From NCBI GenBank assembly GCA_934370915.1, contig CAKRNI010000008.1:1-27878 (forward strand): a stretch of DNA of 27,878 nucleotides, written 5' to 3'. A program made the translations under genes and the position numbers. Numbering within the stretch: the stretch's first letter is position 1; every line of letters starts with the position of its first letter. The notes under the pieces were generated by a model. It was given only the letters and a program-made list of their open reading frames with translations. It did not search any database and was not told where the DNA came from. The stretch is from an uncultured Lachnospiraceae bacterium (GTDB lineage Bacteria; Bacillota; Clostridia; Lachnospirales; Lachnospiraceae). Shown in pieces: positions 15,963-24,634 of the stretch.

Positions 15963-16049
15963 TACCTTTTTCATGCACTTTTCACGAACCTTAAATGAAC
16001 AGGGAATGGAAGATTTTTGGAGGAAAAAACTTTATATATAGAAGAAACA

Positions 16050-16104
16050 GGAAAAGCCATGACAACCGTTTCAGAATCGAAGGCCGGTTATCGTGGCTTT
16101 TTCC
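16050..16104 (-). terminator. Terminator of the aspS-gatCAB operon
   Basis: On the minus strand GGAAAAAGCCA and TGGCTTTTTCC form the base of a long stem that continues through ATAACCG/CGGTTGT with a mismatch. The stem includes the T run at its 3' arm. It lies about 33 bases after the gatB stop and is the only strong candidate to end this operon. Confidence 0.75.
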
Positions 16105-16136
16105 AATACACGCGGAGAAGGCTTCTCTTTGTACTT

Positions 16137-17570
16137 TTACTCCTGCACAAGCCTGCGGATCATCTCACTTACCTGTGCCGGATTCGCTTTCCCCTTCATC
16201 TCCTTCATGACCTGTCCCATGAGGAAGCCGATGACTTTATCTTTTCCTTCTTTTAATTCACCGACAGCCTTCGGGTTTGCATTCAGGATCTTCTTCACGG
16301 TCTCCTCTAAAAGACCGGAATCACTTTCCATCCGGAGTCCGTGCTCCTCAACATAAGCTGCCGGGTCTACATCGGACTCGAACATGACAGCAAACACGTC
16401 CTTTGCGGTCTGATTGTTGATGACACTTTTTTCCAAAAGCTCAATGAGCGCCGCCAGATGTTCTGCGGTGAAGGTAATCTTTGATGCCTCCAGTTCCTTC
16501 TCCTTTAAGAGACGAAGCGTCTCGCCGCTCAGCCAGTTTGCTGCTTTTTTCGGAGCTGCCCCAGCCTTGATCGTGTTCTCAAAGAGCTCTGCGAGCGCCT
16601 TGTCACCGGTAAGGATATCTGCGTCATAGGTACTCAGTCCATATTCAGCCTGGTATCTCTTCGATTTTGCTTTCTTAAGCTCCGGCTGCGCCGCACGGAT
16701 CGATGCGATCCATGCATCGGAAATATCGATCGGCGGAAGATCCGGATCCGGGAAATAGCGGTAATCCTTCGCATCTTCCTTGGAACGCATTGCGTGGGAG
16801 GATTCCTTGTTGTCATCCCAGCGGCGCGTCTCCTGTATAACAGCGCGTCCATCCTCTAAAAGCTCGATCTGGCGTTCCCGTTCCCCTTCGATCGCATGGG
16901 CGATGGCCTTAAAGGAGTTTAAGTTTTTCATCTCCGTTCTCGTTCCGAATACCGTGCTTCCAACCTCACGAACGGAAAGGTTGACATCGGCACGCATGGA
17001 ACCTTCCTGAAGACGGCAGTCGGAAACGCCGAGGTACTGCATGGTGGACTGAAGATGCTCCAGATACTGGATGACCTCGTCAGCGCTTCTCATATCCGGC
17101 TCTGACACGATCTCAATCAACGGCACACCGCTTCGGTTGTAATCGACCAGAGAGCTGTCCGTCCATTCATCATGGACCAGCTTTCCCGCATCCTCTTCCA
17201 TATGGATCTCATGGATCCCGATCCGTTTTGTCCCAGCTGCCGTCTCAAGCTCCACATAGCCATCGTGACAGATCGGCAGGTATAACTGGGAGATCTGGTA
17301 GTTCTGTGGGTTATCCGGATAGAAGTAGTTCTTCCGGTCAAATTTACAGAACTGGTTGATCTCACAGTTTAAGGCAAGTCCGGCACGGAGGGCGAACTCG
17401 ACGACCTTCTTATTTAATATAGGAAGAGAGCCCGGCATTCCTGTACAGATCGGACACACATGGGTGTTCGGAGCGGCGCCGAAATCTGTTTTGCATCCGC
17501 AGAAAATTTTTGTTTTTGTGGCCAACTCCACATGGACCTCAAGACCAATGACGGTTTCATACTGTTTCAT
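16137..17570 (-). CDS. gatB: Asp-tRNA(Asn)/Glu-tRNA(Gln) amidotransferase subunit B
   Basis: GatB binds the mis-charged tRNA and activates its amino acid for amidation. The 477-residue protein begins YETVIGLEVHVELATKTKIF and has the zinc-site cysteines FCGCKTDF and HVCPICTGMPG, the catalytic cradle, and the C-terminal helical plus YqeY-like tail ending in GKANPAQVSEMIRRL. I start at 17570: AAAGGAGA precedes this ATG, and the ATG overlaps the gatA stop as ATGA, giving translational coupling. A start 12 codons earlier would lie inside gatA. It works with GatA and GatC, encoded just upstream. Confidence 0.97.
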   Translation of the reverse strand: MKQYETVIGLEVHVELATKTKIFCGCKTDFGAAPNTHVCPICTGMPGSLPILNKKVVEFALRAGLALNCEINQFCKFDRKNYFYPDNPQNYQISQLYLPICHDGYVELETAAGTKRIGIHEIHMEEDAGKLVHDEWTDSSLVDYNRSGVPLIEIVSEPDMRSADEVIQYLEHLQSTMQYLGVSDCRLQEGSMRADVNLSVREVGSTVFGTRTEMKNLNSFKAIAHAIEGERERQIELLEDGRAVIQETRRWDDNKESSHAMRSKEDAKDYRYFPDPDLPPIDISDAWIASIRAAQPELKKAKSKRYQAEYGLSTYDADILTGDKALAELFENTIKAGAAPKKAANWLSGETLRLLKEKELEASKITFTAEHLAALIELLEKSVINNQTAKDVFAVMFESDVDPAAYVEEHGLRMESDSGLLEETVKKILNANPKAVGELKEGKDKVIGFLMGQVMKEMKGKANPAQVSEMIRRLVQE

Positions 17571-19042
17571 GATAAGGTCTCCTTTCTGGCAAACGGAAGT
17601 GTCCATCCACCGCGGACATTCTCGATGGCGGATGCTGCGGCAAACAGAGTCTTTTCTTTGAAGCAGTCACCGAGAAGCTGGACACCGATCGGAAGTCCCT
17701 TCTCGTTTATGCTACACGGGACTGTGAGTCCCGGAAGACCTGCCAGATTGACGGCAACCGTATAAATATCGCTTAAATACATCTTCATCGGATCGCTTAA
17801 AGAAGTTCCGATCTTCGGAGCTGCCGTCGGAGCTGCCGGTCCGAGAATGATGTCATACTTTGCAAATGCTTCATCAAATGCTTTCTTGATCAGGGCACGG
17901 ACTCTCAATGCTTTCAGATAATATGCGTCGTAATATCCGGAGCTCAGAACAAATGAACCAAGCATGATCCTTCTCTTGACCTCCGGTCCGAAGCCCTCGG
18001 ATCTGGAACGCTTGTACATATCGTGGAGACCTTCGTATTCTTTCGCGCGGTAGCCGTACTTGACACCGTCGAAACGCTCTAAGTTTGAGCTGGCTTCCGC
18101 AGCCGCAATCACATAATACGCCGGGATCGTATATTCCATGAATCCGAGATCAAAGTATTCTACCTCCGCTCCGCATTCCTTTAAGTAAGCGGCGCACTGC
18201 TCAACCGCTGCTCTCACATCTTCGTCCAGTCCATCCGATAAGTATTCTTTCGGGATTCCGATCTTCATGCCGCGGATATCTTTTCCGATGGCAGAAGTAA
18301 AATCAGTATCTTTCCGTTCCATCGAAGTGCTGTCCTTCTCATCGTGGCTTGTGATGGTCTCAAGGAGAGCCGCACAGTCGGCTGCATTCTTACCGATCGG
18401 TCCGATCTGATCCAGGGAAGACGCATAAGCCACAAGTCCGAAACGGGAAACCGTTCCATAGGTTGGCTTGATTCCTGTGACACCGCAGTAGGAGCTGGGC
18501 TGACGGATGGAACCACCGGTATCAGAGCCGAGAGCCGCAAAGCACTCGCCGGCTGCGACTGCCGCACAGGAACCGCCCGAAGAACCGCCCGGAACGTGTT
18601 CTGTATCCCACGGGTTTTTCGTTACAGCGAATGCGGAAGTCTCGGTGGTACTTCCCATGGCGAACTCATCCATGTTTGTCTTTCCGAGGATCACCATGCC
18701 GGCATCTGTGATTCTTGTGACTGCCGTCGCATCGTAGAACGGAACAAAGTTTTCAAGGATTTTTGAAGCACATGTGGTCTTCATGCCTTTTGTGCAGATA
18801 TTATCTTTTACTGCGATCGGGACACCTGCCAGCGGGCCTGTATATTTTCCGGAACGGATCCCATCGTCCACTTCCTTTGCCCGCGCTAAGACCTTCTCCT
18901 CATCCACGGTGAGGTACGCGCGGATCTTCTGATCCTCCTTCGCGATCTGCGCCAGAGACGCCTTTGCGGCCTCTGTAACGGAGATCTCGCCTGCTTTTAT
19001 TTTCTTTGCCAGCTCAGTGGCGGAAAGCTCCAGAATTTTCAT
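17567..19042 (-). CDS. gatA: Asp-tRNA(Asn)/Glu-tRNA(Gln) amidotransferase subunit A
   Basis: GatA releases ammonia from glutamine for the transamidation reaction. The 491-residue protein carries the amidase-signature triad at the expected positions: Lys79 (VKDN), cis-Ser154 (PGGSSGGS) and Ser178 (DTGGSIRQP). It is complete, ends with a TGA that overlaps the gatB start, and begins 12 bases after gatC. The ammonia travels to GatB through the complex. Confidence 0.98.
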   Translation of the reverse strand: MKILELSATELAKKIKAGEISVTEAAKASLAQIAKEDQKIRAYLTVDEEKVLARAKEVDDGIRSGKYTGPLAGVPIAVKDNICTKGMKTTCASKILENFVPFYDATAVTRITDAGMVILGKTNMDEFAMGSTTETSAFAVTKNPWDTEHVPGGSSGGSCAAVAAGECFAALGSDTGGSIRQPSSYCGVTGIKPTYGTVSRFGLVAYASSLDQIGPIGKNAADCAALLETITSHDEKDSTSMERKDTDFTSAIGKDIRGMKIGIPKEYLSDGLDEDVRAAVEQCAAYLKECGAEVEYFDLGFMEYTIPAYYVIAAAEASSNLERFDGVKYGYRAKEYEGLHDMYKRSRSEGFGPEVKRRIMLGSFVLSSGYYDAYYLKALRVRALIKKAFDEAFAKYDIILGPAAPTAAPKIGTSLSDPMKMYLSDIYTVAVNLAGLPGLTVPCSINEKGLPIGVQLLGDCFKEKTLFAAASAIENVRGGWTLPFARKETLS

Positions 19043-19054
19043 ATCCGTCTCCTC

Positions 19055-19348
19055 CTAACCGATGGTCTTCGGGACAAGGAACTGACCGTCCTTTTCCTTC
19101 GGCGCATTCTTCAATAATTCTTCCCTCGGGGTACTTTCCAGAACAATGTCCTCGCGGAACACATTTTTGATCGGGAAGATATGGGTCAGCGGCTCCACAT
19201 CGGAAGTGTCCAGCTTATTTAACATATCAACGTAATCAAGCATCTGCTGGAGATCCTGTCTTGATTTCTCTTTTTCCTCTTCTGTCAGATGGAGCTTTGC
19301 AAGGATCTCGATCTCATCCATCGTCTTATCGGTGATTATCTCTGCCAT
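19055..19348 (-). CDS. gatC: Asp-tRNA(Asn)/Glu-tRNA(Gln) amidotransferase subunit C
   Basis: This is the small stabilising subunit that wraps around the GatA-GatB interface. The 97 residues match the family in length, with an N-terminal helical part (IEILAKLHLTEEEKE), the conserved MLDYVDMLNKLDTSDVEPLTH region and the C-terminal FLVPKTIG. It lies between aspS (20 bases before) and gatA (12 bases after) in one operon. Confidence 0.96.
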   Translation of the reverse strand: MAEIITDKTMDEIEILAKLHLTEEEKEKSRQDLQQMLDYVDMLNKLDTSDVEPLTHIFPIKNVFREDIVLESTPREELLKNAPKEKDGQFLVPKTIG

Positions 19349-19368
19349 AATTCAATTCTTCCTCTCTA

Positions 19369-20703
19369 TCACGGTTTTAATCTTGTCATATCTCTCGGGA
19401 ACAGGCACGCCTCACGGACATTGTCCTCACCGATCATCTTCATGGTCAGGCGCTCCAGACCGATTCCGAGACCACCGTGGGGCGGCATTCCGTACTTGAA
19501 GCAGTCGAGATAATCTTCCATCCCCTCAGTGTCCATGCCCTTCTCCTCGATCTTCTTTAAGAGCGTCTCGTAATCATGGATTCTCTGACCGCCTGTGGTG
19601 ATCTCAAGGCCACGGAATAAAAGGTCGAAGCTTAAGGTAAATTCCCTGTTCTCCGGGTCATCCATCGCATAGAACGGACGTTTCTTTGACGGATAATGGG
19701 TAACGAAAACGAAATCTGCGCCGTACTCAGATTTGAAGTACTCGCCGATCAGCGCCTCTTCCTCCGGCTCTAAATCGTGCGGGCTTCTGATCTGTCTGTC
19801 ATACTTTTCAGCGATCAGGCGCTTCGCCTCATCGAAGCGGACGAACGGGATCTTTTCCACGTTCGGAAGTTCGATCTTTAACAGAGCGATCTCCTTCGCG
19901 TAGTCTTTCTTCAGGAGTTCCACCACGTACTGCAGCATCGCTGTCTCCATCTTGCAGATATCCATAAAGCTGTCGATGAAGCCCATCTCAAAATCAAGGC
20001 TTGTGTACTCATTTAAATGTCTCTTCGTGTTGTGCTTCTCTGCACGGAACACCGGTCCTGTCTCAAAGACTCTGTCAAATACACCGACCATCATCTGTTT
20101 GTAGAACTGCGGGCTCTGCGCCAGAACTGCCGGTCTGTGGAAGTACTGGAGCTTAAAGAGGTTCGCTCCGCCCTCTGCGGATTTCGCTCCGATCTTCGGG
20201 GTATGGATCTCGGTGAAACCCTGACTTGTCATAAATTCACGGAAACCGCGGCAGATGCCTTCCTGAATCCGGAATTTCGCTCGCTCACGGACATTTCTCA
20301 ATGCGATGGCACGCCGGTTTAAATTTGCCTCCAGGGATGTCGGAAGCTTCCATTTGTCGATGGCGATCGGCATCGCCTCCTCCGGCTTTGAAAGGATCAC
20401 AGCGTCAGTGAGATGGATCTCAATTCCATGGGGAGCGCGTTCTTCCTTGAAAACGATTCCTGTCACGCGGACTGCCTGACCTTCACGGATCTCAGAAAGA
20501 ACCTCCTTTCCGGTTCCCGCCTGGATCACCGTCTGTAAAAGGCCATCACGGCTTCTTAAGATCACGAAGGAAATTTCTCCCATATCGCGGATACTGTGTA
20601 CCATGCCTTCAACGGTAACCTCACTGCCGACAAGCTCTTCTCTTTCCAGCTCTTCAAGAGTCTTTACTTTTCTTTCTTCTAATCCTGTTACAAACTCCAT
20701 CAT
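19369..20703 (-). CDS. aspS: Archaeal-type aspartyl-tRNA synthetase, probably non-discriminating
   Basis: This is a class II synthetase of 444 residues, the short archaeal genre, not the ~590-residue bacterial form. It has an N-terminal anticodon-binding OB fold (about 25-110), motif 2 with FRAEKHNTKRHLNEYTSLD, and motif 3 GLGIGLERLTM near the C-terminus. In the anticodon domain it has His36 (EGMVHS) and Pro91 (APHGIEI). These align with the positions where discriminating archaeal enzymes have Trp and Lys; His and Pro mark non-discriminating AspRS, as in Deinococcus AspRS2. It should therefore also charge tRNA(Asn) with aspartate, for GatCAB to amidate. AGGAGG lies six bases before the first of two ATGs. 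Confidence 0.94.
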   Translation of the reverse strand: MMEFVTGLEERKVKTLEELEREELVGSEVTVEGMVHSIRDMGEISFVILRSRDGLLQTVIQAGTGKEVLSEIREGQAVRVTGIVFKEERAPHGIEIHLTDAVILSKPEEAMPIAIDKWKLPTSLEANLNRRAIALRNVRERAKFRIQEGICRGFREFMTSQGFTEIHTPKIGAKSAEGGANLFKLQYFHRPAVLAQSPQFYKQMMVGVFDRVFETGPVFRAEKHNTKRHLNEYTSLDFEMGFIDSFMDICKMETAMLQYVVELLKKDYAKEIALLKIELPNVEKIPFVRFDEAKRLIAEKYDRQIRSPHDLEPEEEALIGEYFKSEYGADFVFVTHYPSKKRPFYAMDDPENREFTLSFDLLFRGLEITTGGQRIHDYETLLKKIEEKGMDTEGMEDYLDCFKYGMPPHGGLGIGLERLTMKMIGEDNVREACLFPRDMTRLKP

Positions 20704-20770
20704 CTTGTTCCTCCTAAATCTGTGGGGTAATTGAGGCTTTCAAAGTAATCAAAAAAGTTACTGTAACAGC

Positions 20771-20820
20771 AAAAATCCCGCCCCGGAGAATCTTGCTTTC
20801 ATCATTCTCCGGGACGGGAT
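20771..20820 (-). terminator. Terminator of the aspS T-box leader
   Basis: On the minus strand ATCCCGTCCCGGAGAAT pairs with ATTCTCCGGGGCGGGAT (one G-T pair), followed by a run of T. It lies directly after the T-box sequence and is the regulated terminator. Confidence 0.92.
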
Positions 20821-21086
20821 CTTTTATCACCCGCGGTACCACCCGCATTGCATTTCCATGCCACTCATGAGTCGCCGCTTTCGCTGCCGGACCATCATCC
20901 TAACGACTCGACCGCGTAACGTGCGGTTTGCGTGCTGTCCTACCATCGTATCCGATATCGAGCAGCCGGCTCCGGAGCGTTCCCGCCTTTCTCATTTCTT
21001 CCACGCTCTCAGCTGTCACGCGGTTCTCTGTAAAGTCTTTCGAAAGGGAGTTTCCTTCAACGCCTTTGTTTGTTTTCTTTTTGATG
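20771..21086 (-). promoter_or_regulatory. T-box leader of the aspS-gatCAB operon
   Basis: The T-box sequence GGGTGGTACCGCGGG is at 20830-20844 on the minus strand, followed by the terminator. Upstream, AGAGA and GCTGAGAG flank a short stem (ACCGCG/CGTGG), the expected distal stem I elements. CCTTTC pairs with GAAAGG to close this region; just below it is GGGAACGC, whose GAAC (20979-20982) contains both AAC (Asn) and GAA (Glu) one base apart. I take this as the specifier region, with less certainty than for thrS because the usual AGTA partner is unclear. The bulge UGGU could pair with A73 or wobble with G73. Uncharged tRNA(Asn) should switch the operon on. Confidence 0.88.
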
Positions 21087-21092
21087 TTTTAT

Positions 21093-21121
21093 GTTTTATC
21101 AGAGATTTTTGATTCTGTCAA
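21093..21121 (-). promoter_or_regulatory. Promoter of the aspS T-box transcript
   Basis: On the minus strand TTGACA (21116-21121) and TAAAAC (21093-21098) are 17 bases apart. The promoter overlaps the last codons and stop of dapL. Transcription would begin near 21086, just before the T-box leader. Confidence 0.65.
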
Positions 21122-22313
21122 GTGCTTTTAACGAATTTTCGTAAGTTCCGAATGCAGTAATCCGGAAATAGCCCTCACCGGACGGACCAAAGCCTGCGCC
21201 AGGAGTACCTACGATACCGGCGTTGTTTAACAGGAAGTCAAAGAAATCCCAGGACTTCATGTCGTTCGGAGTCTTTAACCAGATATACGGGGAGTTCACA
21301 CCACCGTATACAGTAAAGCCTGCGTCCTTTAAGCCTGTATAGATCGTCTTTGCGTTCTTCATATAGCGGGCAATCTGTTCTGCTACCTGTACTTTTCCTT
21401 CCGGAGAATACACAGCCTCGCCTGCACGCTGGATAATATACGGAGTTCCGTTATACTTGGAGCCCTGACGGCGCATCCACATAGCGTTTAAGCTGACATC
21501 GCCGCACTTTAAATCCTTCGGGATCACAGCAAAGCCGAGACGCATGCCGGTAAAGCCGGCCTTCTTGGAAAAGCTGCGCAGCTCGATGGCACAGGTCTTT
21601 GCGCCCTCGCACTCATAGATGGAGTGCGGGATTCCTTCTTCTGTGATATATGCCTCGTAAGCGGCATCGAAAATGATGACAGCGCCATTCTTATTTGCAT
21701 AGTCCACCCATGCCTGAAGATCTGCCTTCTTGATTGCTTCACCGGTCGGATTGTTCGGGAAGCAGAGATAGATCACGTCCACATGTTCCTTCGGGAACTC
21801 CGGAAGGAATCCATTATCAGCCGTACACGGCATGTAAACGATCTTGTCGAAACGGCTGGTCTCACTGTTGTAAAGACCGCTGCGGCCTGCCATAACGTTG
21901 GAATCCACATAGACCGGGTATACCGGGTCACACACAGCAACAACACTGTCTAAGGAGAACAATTCCTGAATGTTTCCGCAGTCGCACTTTGCGCCGTCGG
22001 AAATAAAGATCTCGTCTGCGGAAATGTCGCAGCCGTTTGCCTGAAAATCCTCTTTTGCGATGATACTTCTCAAAAATTCATAGCCCTGCTCCGGAGCGTA
22101 GCCGTGGAAGGTCTCGGCATGACCCATCTCGTCGACTGCCTTATGCATCGCTTCGATGATCGCCGGAGCGATCGGCTGTGTCACATCACCGATTCCGAGA
22201 CGGATGATCTCCTTTTCCGGGTGCTCTGCCTGAAATGCAGACACTCTCTTTGCAATATTCGCGAACAGATAGCTGCCCGGCAGCTTGGCAAAATTTTCAT
22301 TGACTTTAAACAT
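21099..22313 (-). CDS. dapL: LL-diaminopimelate aminotransferase
   Basis: This PLP-dependent class I aminotransferase converts tetrahydrodipicolinate directly to LL-diaminopimelate, a short route to lysine and peptidoglycan. The 404 residues contain the DapL hallmark LGIGDVTQPIAPAIIEAMH (39-57), HGYAPEQGYEFLR (70-82), FPNNPTG (185-191) and the cofactor lysine in SFSKKAGFTGMR (Lys250). I start at 22313, preceded by AAAGGA; an in-frame ATG 13 codons upstream would overlap the pyrG stop region without a good site. It follows pyrG by 38 bases, so the two are probably co-transcribed. No terminator is seen after it before the aspS promoter. Confidence 0.95.
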   Translation of the reverse strand: MFKVNENFAKLPGSYLFANIAKRVSAFQAEHPEKEIIRLGIGDVTQPIAPAIIEAMHKAVDEMGHAETFHGYAPEQGYEFLRSIIAKEDFQANGCDISADEIFISDGAKCDCGNIQELFSLDSVVAVCDPVYPVYVDSNVMAGRSGLYNSETSRFDKIVYMPCTADNGFLPEFPKEHVDVIYLCFPNNPTGEAIKKADLQAWVDYANKNGAVIIFDAAYEAYITEEGIPHSIYECEGAKTCAIELRSFSKKAGFTGMRLGFAVIPKDLKCGDVSLNAMWMRRQGSKYNGTPYIIQRAGEAVYSPEGKVQVAEQIARYMKNAKTIYTGLKDAGFTVYGGVNSPYIWLKTPNDMKSWDFFDFLLNNAGIVGTPGAGFGPSGEGYFRITAFGTYENSLKALDRIKNL

Positions 22314-22351
22314 GGTATCAAATCCTTTCTTTCTGTAAATGCACGCACTCA

Positions 22352-24100
22352 TTAATCTTCCTGAATCAGCATGGTGACCATATGGGCACTCTCCGCCATG
22401 GTCCGACCTGTATCCATACTTGTCTTCTGGAGATAGCGGTGAGCTTCCGGCTCAGACAGATGATTGCGCTTCATAAGAAGCTTTTTCGCGCGTCTGAGTA
22501 CTCCCTGCTCCTCCGCACTCTCAACAAAGCCTGCAAAGAGTGGATGTGCATGGTTCGGTCTTGATTTAAATTCCGGATGTGCCTGAATGCCTACATAGAA
22601 TGGATGCTCCGGAAGCTCTATCATCTCAACGATATGACCGTCCGGAGACTGTCCGGAGATCATCATGCCGTGGGAGGTGAAGTCATCGCGGTAATCGTTG
22701 TTGATCTCAAAACGATGTCTGTGACGTTCCTGGATCATATCTGTGCCATAGAGTGCATATGCTTTGGATTTCTTGTCAAGCACACACGGATAGGAACCGA
22801 GACGTAATGTACCGCCAAGGTTCTCCACACCATTCTGATCCGGCATCAGGTCAACGACCGGATGAGTTGTATCGGGATTTAATTCGGAGCTGTTTGCGTC
22901 CGCGTAGCCCAGCACATTTCTCGCGAATGCCACCATAGCCATCTGCATACCGAGACAGATTCCGAGGAACGGGATCTTATTCTCTCTCGCATAGTTCGCG
23001 GCAAGGATCATGCCTTCGGTTCCTCTGGAACCAAAACCGCCCGGAATGATGATCCCGTCCACGCCTGCGAAGGTATCATCCAGAGACTCCGGTTTTAAGA
23101 ATTCGGAATCCACCCATTTGATGGATACCTTGGTGCGGTTTGCGATTCCGCCATGTTTTAACGCCTCCATAACGCTGAGGTATGCGTCATGCAGCTGGAT
23201 ATACTTTCCGACCAGAGCGATGGTAACTTCGTTTGTCGGATTCTTTAAGGCATCCACCATCTGCTTCCAGTCGCCGAGCTGTGGCTCCGGACACGGAAGA
23301 TTTAAGCACTCGCAGACTACGTGGGCCAGACGCTCTTTCTCCATCGCGAGTGGAGCTTCGTATAAATATTCAACGTCCAGATTCTGGAGAACATGGTCCT
23401 CCGGAACATTGCAGAATAACGCGATCTTACTCTCGATCCCGTCCTCAAGCGGGACCTCGGTCCGGCAAACAATCACATCCGGAGTGATTCCCATTCCCTG
23501 AAGGGCTTTGACGCTCTGCTGGGTCGGTTTCGTCTTTAATTCACCGGATGCCTTTAAATATGGAACAAGTGTTACATGGATCAGGACAGAATTCTGAAGT
23601 CCGATCTCGTGACGGAACTGACGGATTGCCTCTAAGAACGGCTGGCTCTCGATATCGCCGACGGTTCCACCGACCTCGATGATTGCGATGCGATCTTCAT
23701 CCGGAGATTTCGCGCGGTAAAATCTTGCCTTGATCTCATTTGTGATGTGGGGAATTACCTGTACAGTGCCTCCGCCGAAATCACCGTGACGTTCTTTCTG
23801 AAGAACCGTCCAGTAGATCTTTCCGGTAGTTACGTTGGAATTCTTATCAAGGCTTTCATCAATAAAGCGTTCATAATGTCCAAGGTCCAGGTCGGTCTCT
23901 GTTCCATCATCTGTGACGAACACCTCTCCGTGCTGGATCGGATTCATGGTACCCGGATCGATGTTGATATAAGGATCAAACTTCTGCATCGTTACCTGAA
24001 AACCTCTTGCTTTTAAGAGACGTCCAAGGGATGCGGCTGTAATACCCTTGCCGAGCCCGGAGACAACGCCTCCCGTGACGAATACGTATTTAACTGCCAT
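22352..24100 (-). CDS. pyrG: CTP synthase fused to a C-terminal ANTAR-like RNA-binding domain
   Basis: The first 525 residues are a normal CTP synthase, which aminates UTP to CTP using glutamine. There is an N-terminal synthetase domain ([13 protein letters not shown], 8-20; [12 protein letters not shown], 141-152) and a class I glutaminase domain with Cys382 (GICLGMQ), His508 and Glu510 (AHPEF). The family usually ends soon after this point, at about 535-545 residues. Here the protein is 582 long. Residues 530-580 read like an ANTAR domain: RRAKKLLM (536-543), [12 protein letters not shown] (548-559), [15 protein letters not shown] (561-575), with the conserved Ala, Lys, Leu, Glu and Met spacing of AmiR/NasR antiterminators. 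GGAGG lies six bases before the ATG. A terminator-like hairpin lies in the leader. Confidence 0.95.
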   Translation of the reverse strand: MAVKYVFVTGGVVSGLGKGITAASLGRLLKARGFQVTMQKFDPYINIDPGTMNPIQHGEVFVTDDGTETDLDLGHYERFIDESLDKNSNVTTGKIYWTVLQKERHGDFGGGTVQVIPHITNEIKARFYRAKSPDEDRIAIIEVGGTVGDIESQPFLEAIRQFRHEIGLQNSVLIHVTLVPYLKASGELKTKPTQQSVKALQGMGITPDVIVCRTEVPLEDGIESKIALFCNVPEDHVLQNLDVEYLYEAPLAMEKERLAHVVCECLNLPCPEPQLGDWKQMVDALKNPTNEVTIALVGKYIQLHDAYLSVMEALKHGGIANRTKVSIKWVDSEFLKPESLDDTFAGVDGIIIPGGFGSRGTEGMILAANYARENKIPFLGICLGMQMAMVAFARNVLGYADANSSELNPDTTHPVVDLMPDQNGVENLGGTLRLGSYPCVLDKKSKAYALYGTDMIQERHRHRFEINNDYRDDFTSHGMMISGQSPDGHIVEMIELPEHPFYVGIQAHPEFKSRPNHAHPLFAGFVESAEEQGVLRRAKKLLMKRNHLSEPEAHRYLQKTSMDTGRTMAESAHMVTMLIQED

Positions 24101-24243
24101 ACCTTACCTCCAAGTCTATATTACTGTTAGTGTGGGAAAATCTTGTTTCATGTATGCGTGAAGCCGTCTGCTCCGTGCCTTTGGCACTCCCGCATCTGCG
24201 TGGAAGCACACCGGACATCTGACACCGCGCGGCGCTTTCAAGT

Positions 24244-24279
24244 AAAAAAGGTGACAGAAGTACTAAGACTCTGACACCC
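24244..24279 (-). terminator. Terminator-like hairpin in the pyrG leader
   Basis: On the minus strand GGTGTCAGA pairs with TCTGTCACC (one T-T mismatch), followed by six T. There is no gene upstream on this strand for it to end, and it lies about 145 bases before the pyrG start, so it is probably an attenuator. The remaining leader (24101-24243) contains a small GTGCC/GGCAC hairpin and no other gene. Confidence 0.6.
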
Positions 24280-24315
24280 TTGTCTAACTCATCACATCAT
24301 ATGAAACTTTCTTTT

Positions 24316-24342
24316 GCAACTGTTCAGTACCCTCACAGTTGC
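24316..24342 (-). promoter_or_regulatory. Leader stem-loop upstream of the pyrG attenuator
   Basis: GCAACTGT and ACAGTTGC form a perfect eight-base stem with an 11-base loop. It lies between the proposed pyrG start of transcription and the terminator-like hairpin, so it could be part of a regulatory RNA. On the plus strand it is followed by CTTATTTTT and might act as a weak terminator in that direction. Confidence 0.45.
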
Positions 24343-24403
24343 CTTATTTTTACGCAGGATCAAATGCTCATAGGTTTTAACTGCGCTAAAAAAATATGGA
24401 ATT

Positions 24404-24432
24404 ACTATATTCCATTTTTCCCGATTTGTAAA
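24404..24432 (-). promoter_or_regulatory. pyrG promoter
   Basis: On the minus strand TTTACA (24427-24432) and TATAGT (24404-24409) are 17 bases apart, with a start expected near 24396. An AT-rich inverted repeat ATGGAAT/ATTCCAT (24396-24414) overlaps the -10 box. The first transcribed bases are not GGGC, so the known GGGC-start attenuation of Bacillus pyrG is not expected here. I see nothing notable between 24433 and the glnA3 promoter. Confidence 0.6.
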
Positions 24433-24590
24433 GTGGTTTTTTTATAGTTTGTTAAAGTTTTTTATGACTAAAGCGGAAGCAGATCAAAGCAGCTTTTCGT
24501 TTCCTTCGCAGCAGCAATATCATGCAAAACAGAAAATGCTCTATAAATAGGTACACTGTCTGTGATCGAAATTTTTTTCAAAAAAATGTG

Positions 24591-24620
24591 TTGACAAATT
24601 CAGAAAAACGAGTATATTAT
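24591..24620 (+). promoter_or_regulatory. glnA3 promoter
   Basis: TTGACA (24591-24596) is followed by the AT-rich block TATATTAT; TATATT at 24613 gives a 16-base spacer and TATTAT at 24615 an 18-base spacer. Transcription would start near 24626, leaving a leader of about 215 bases. Confidence 0.75.
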
Positions 24621-24634
24621 ACCACCATAAGAGC

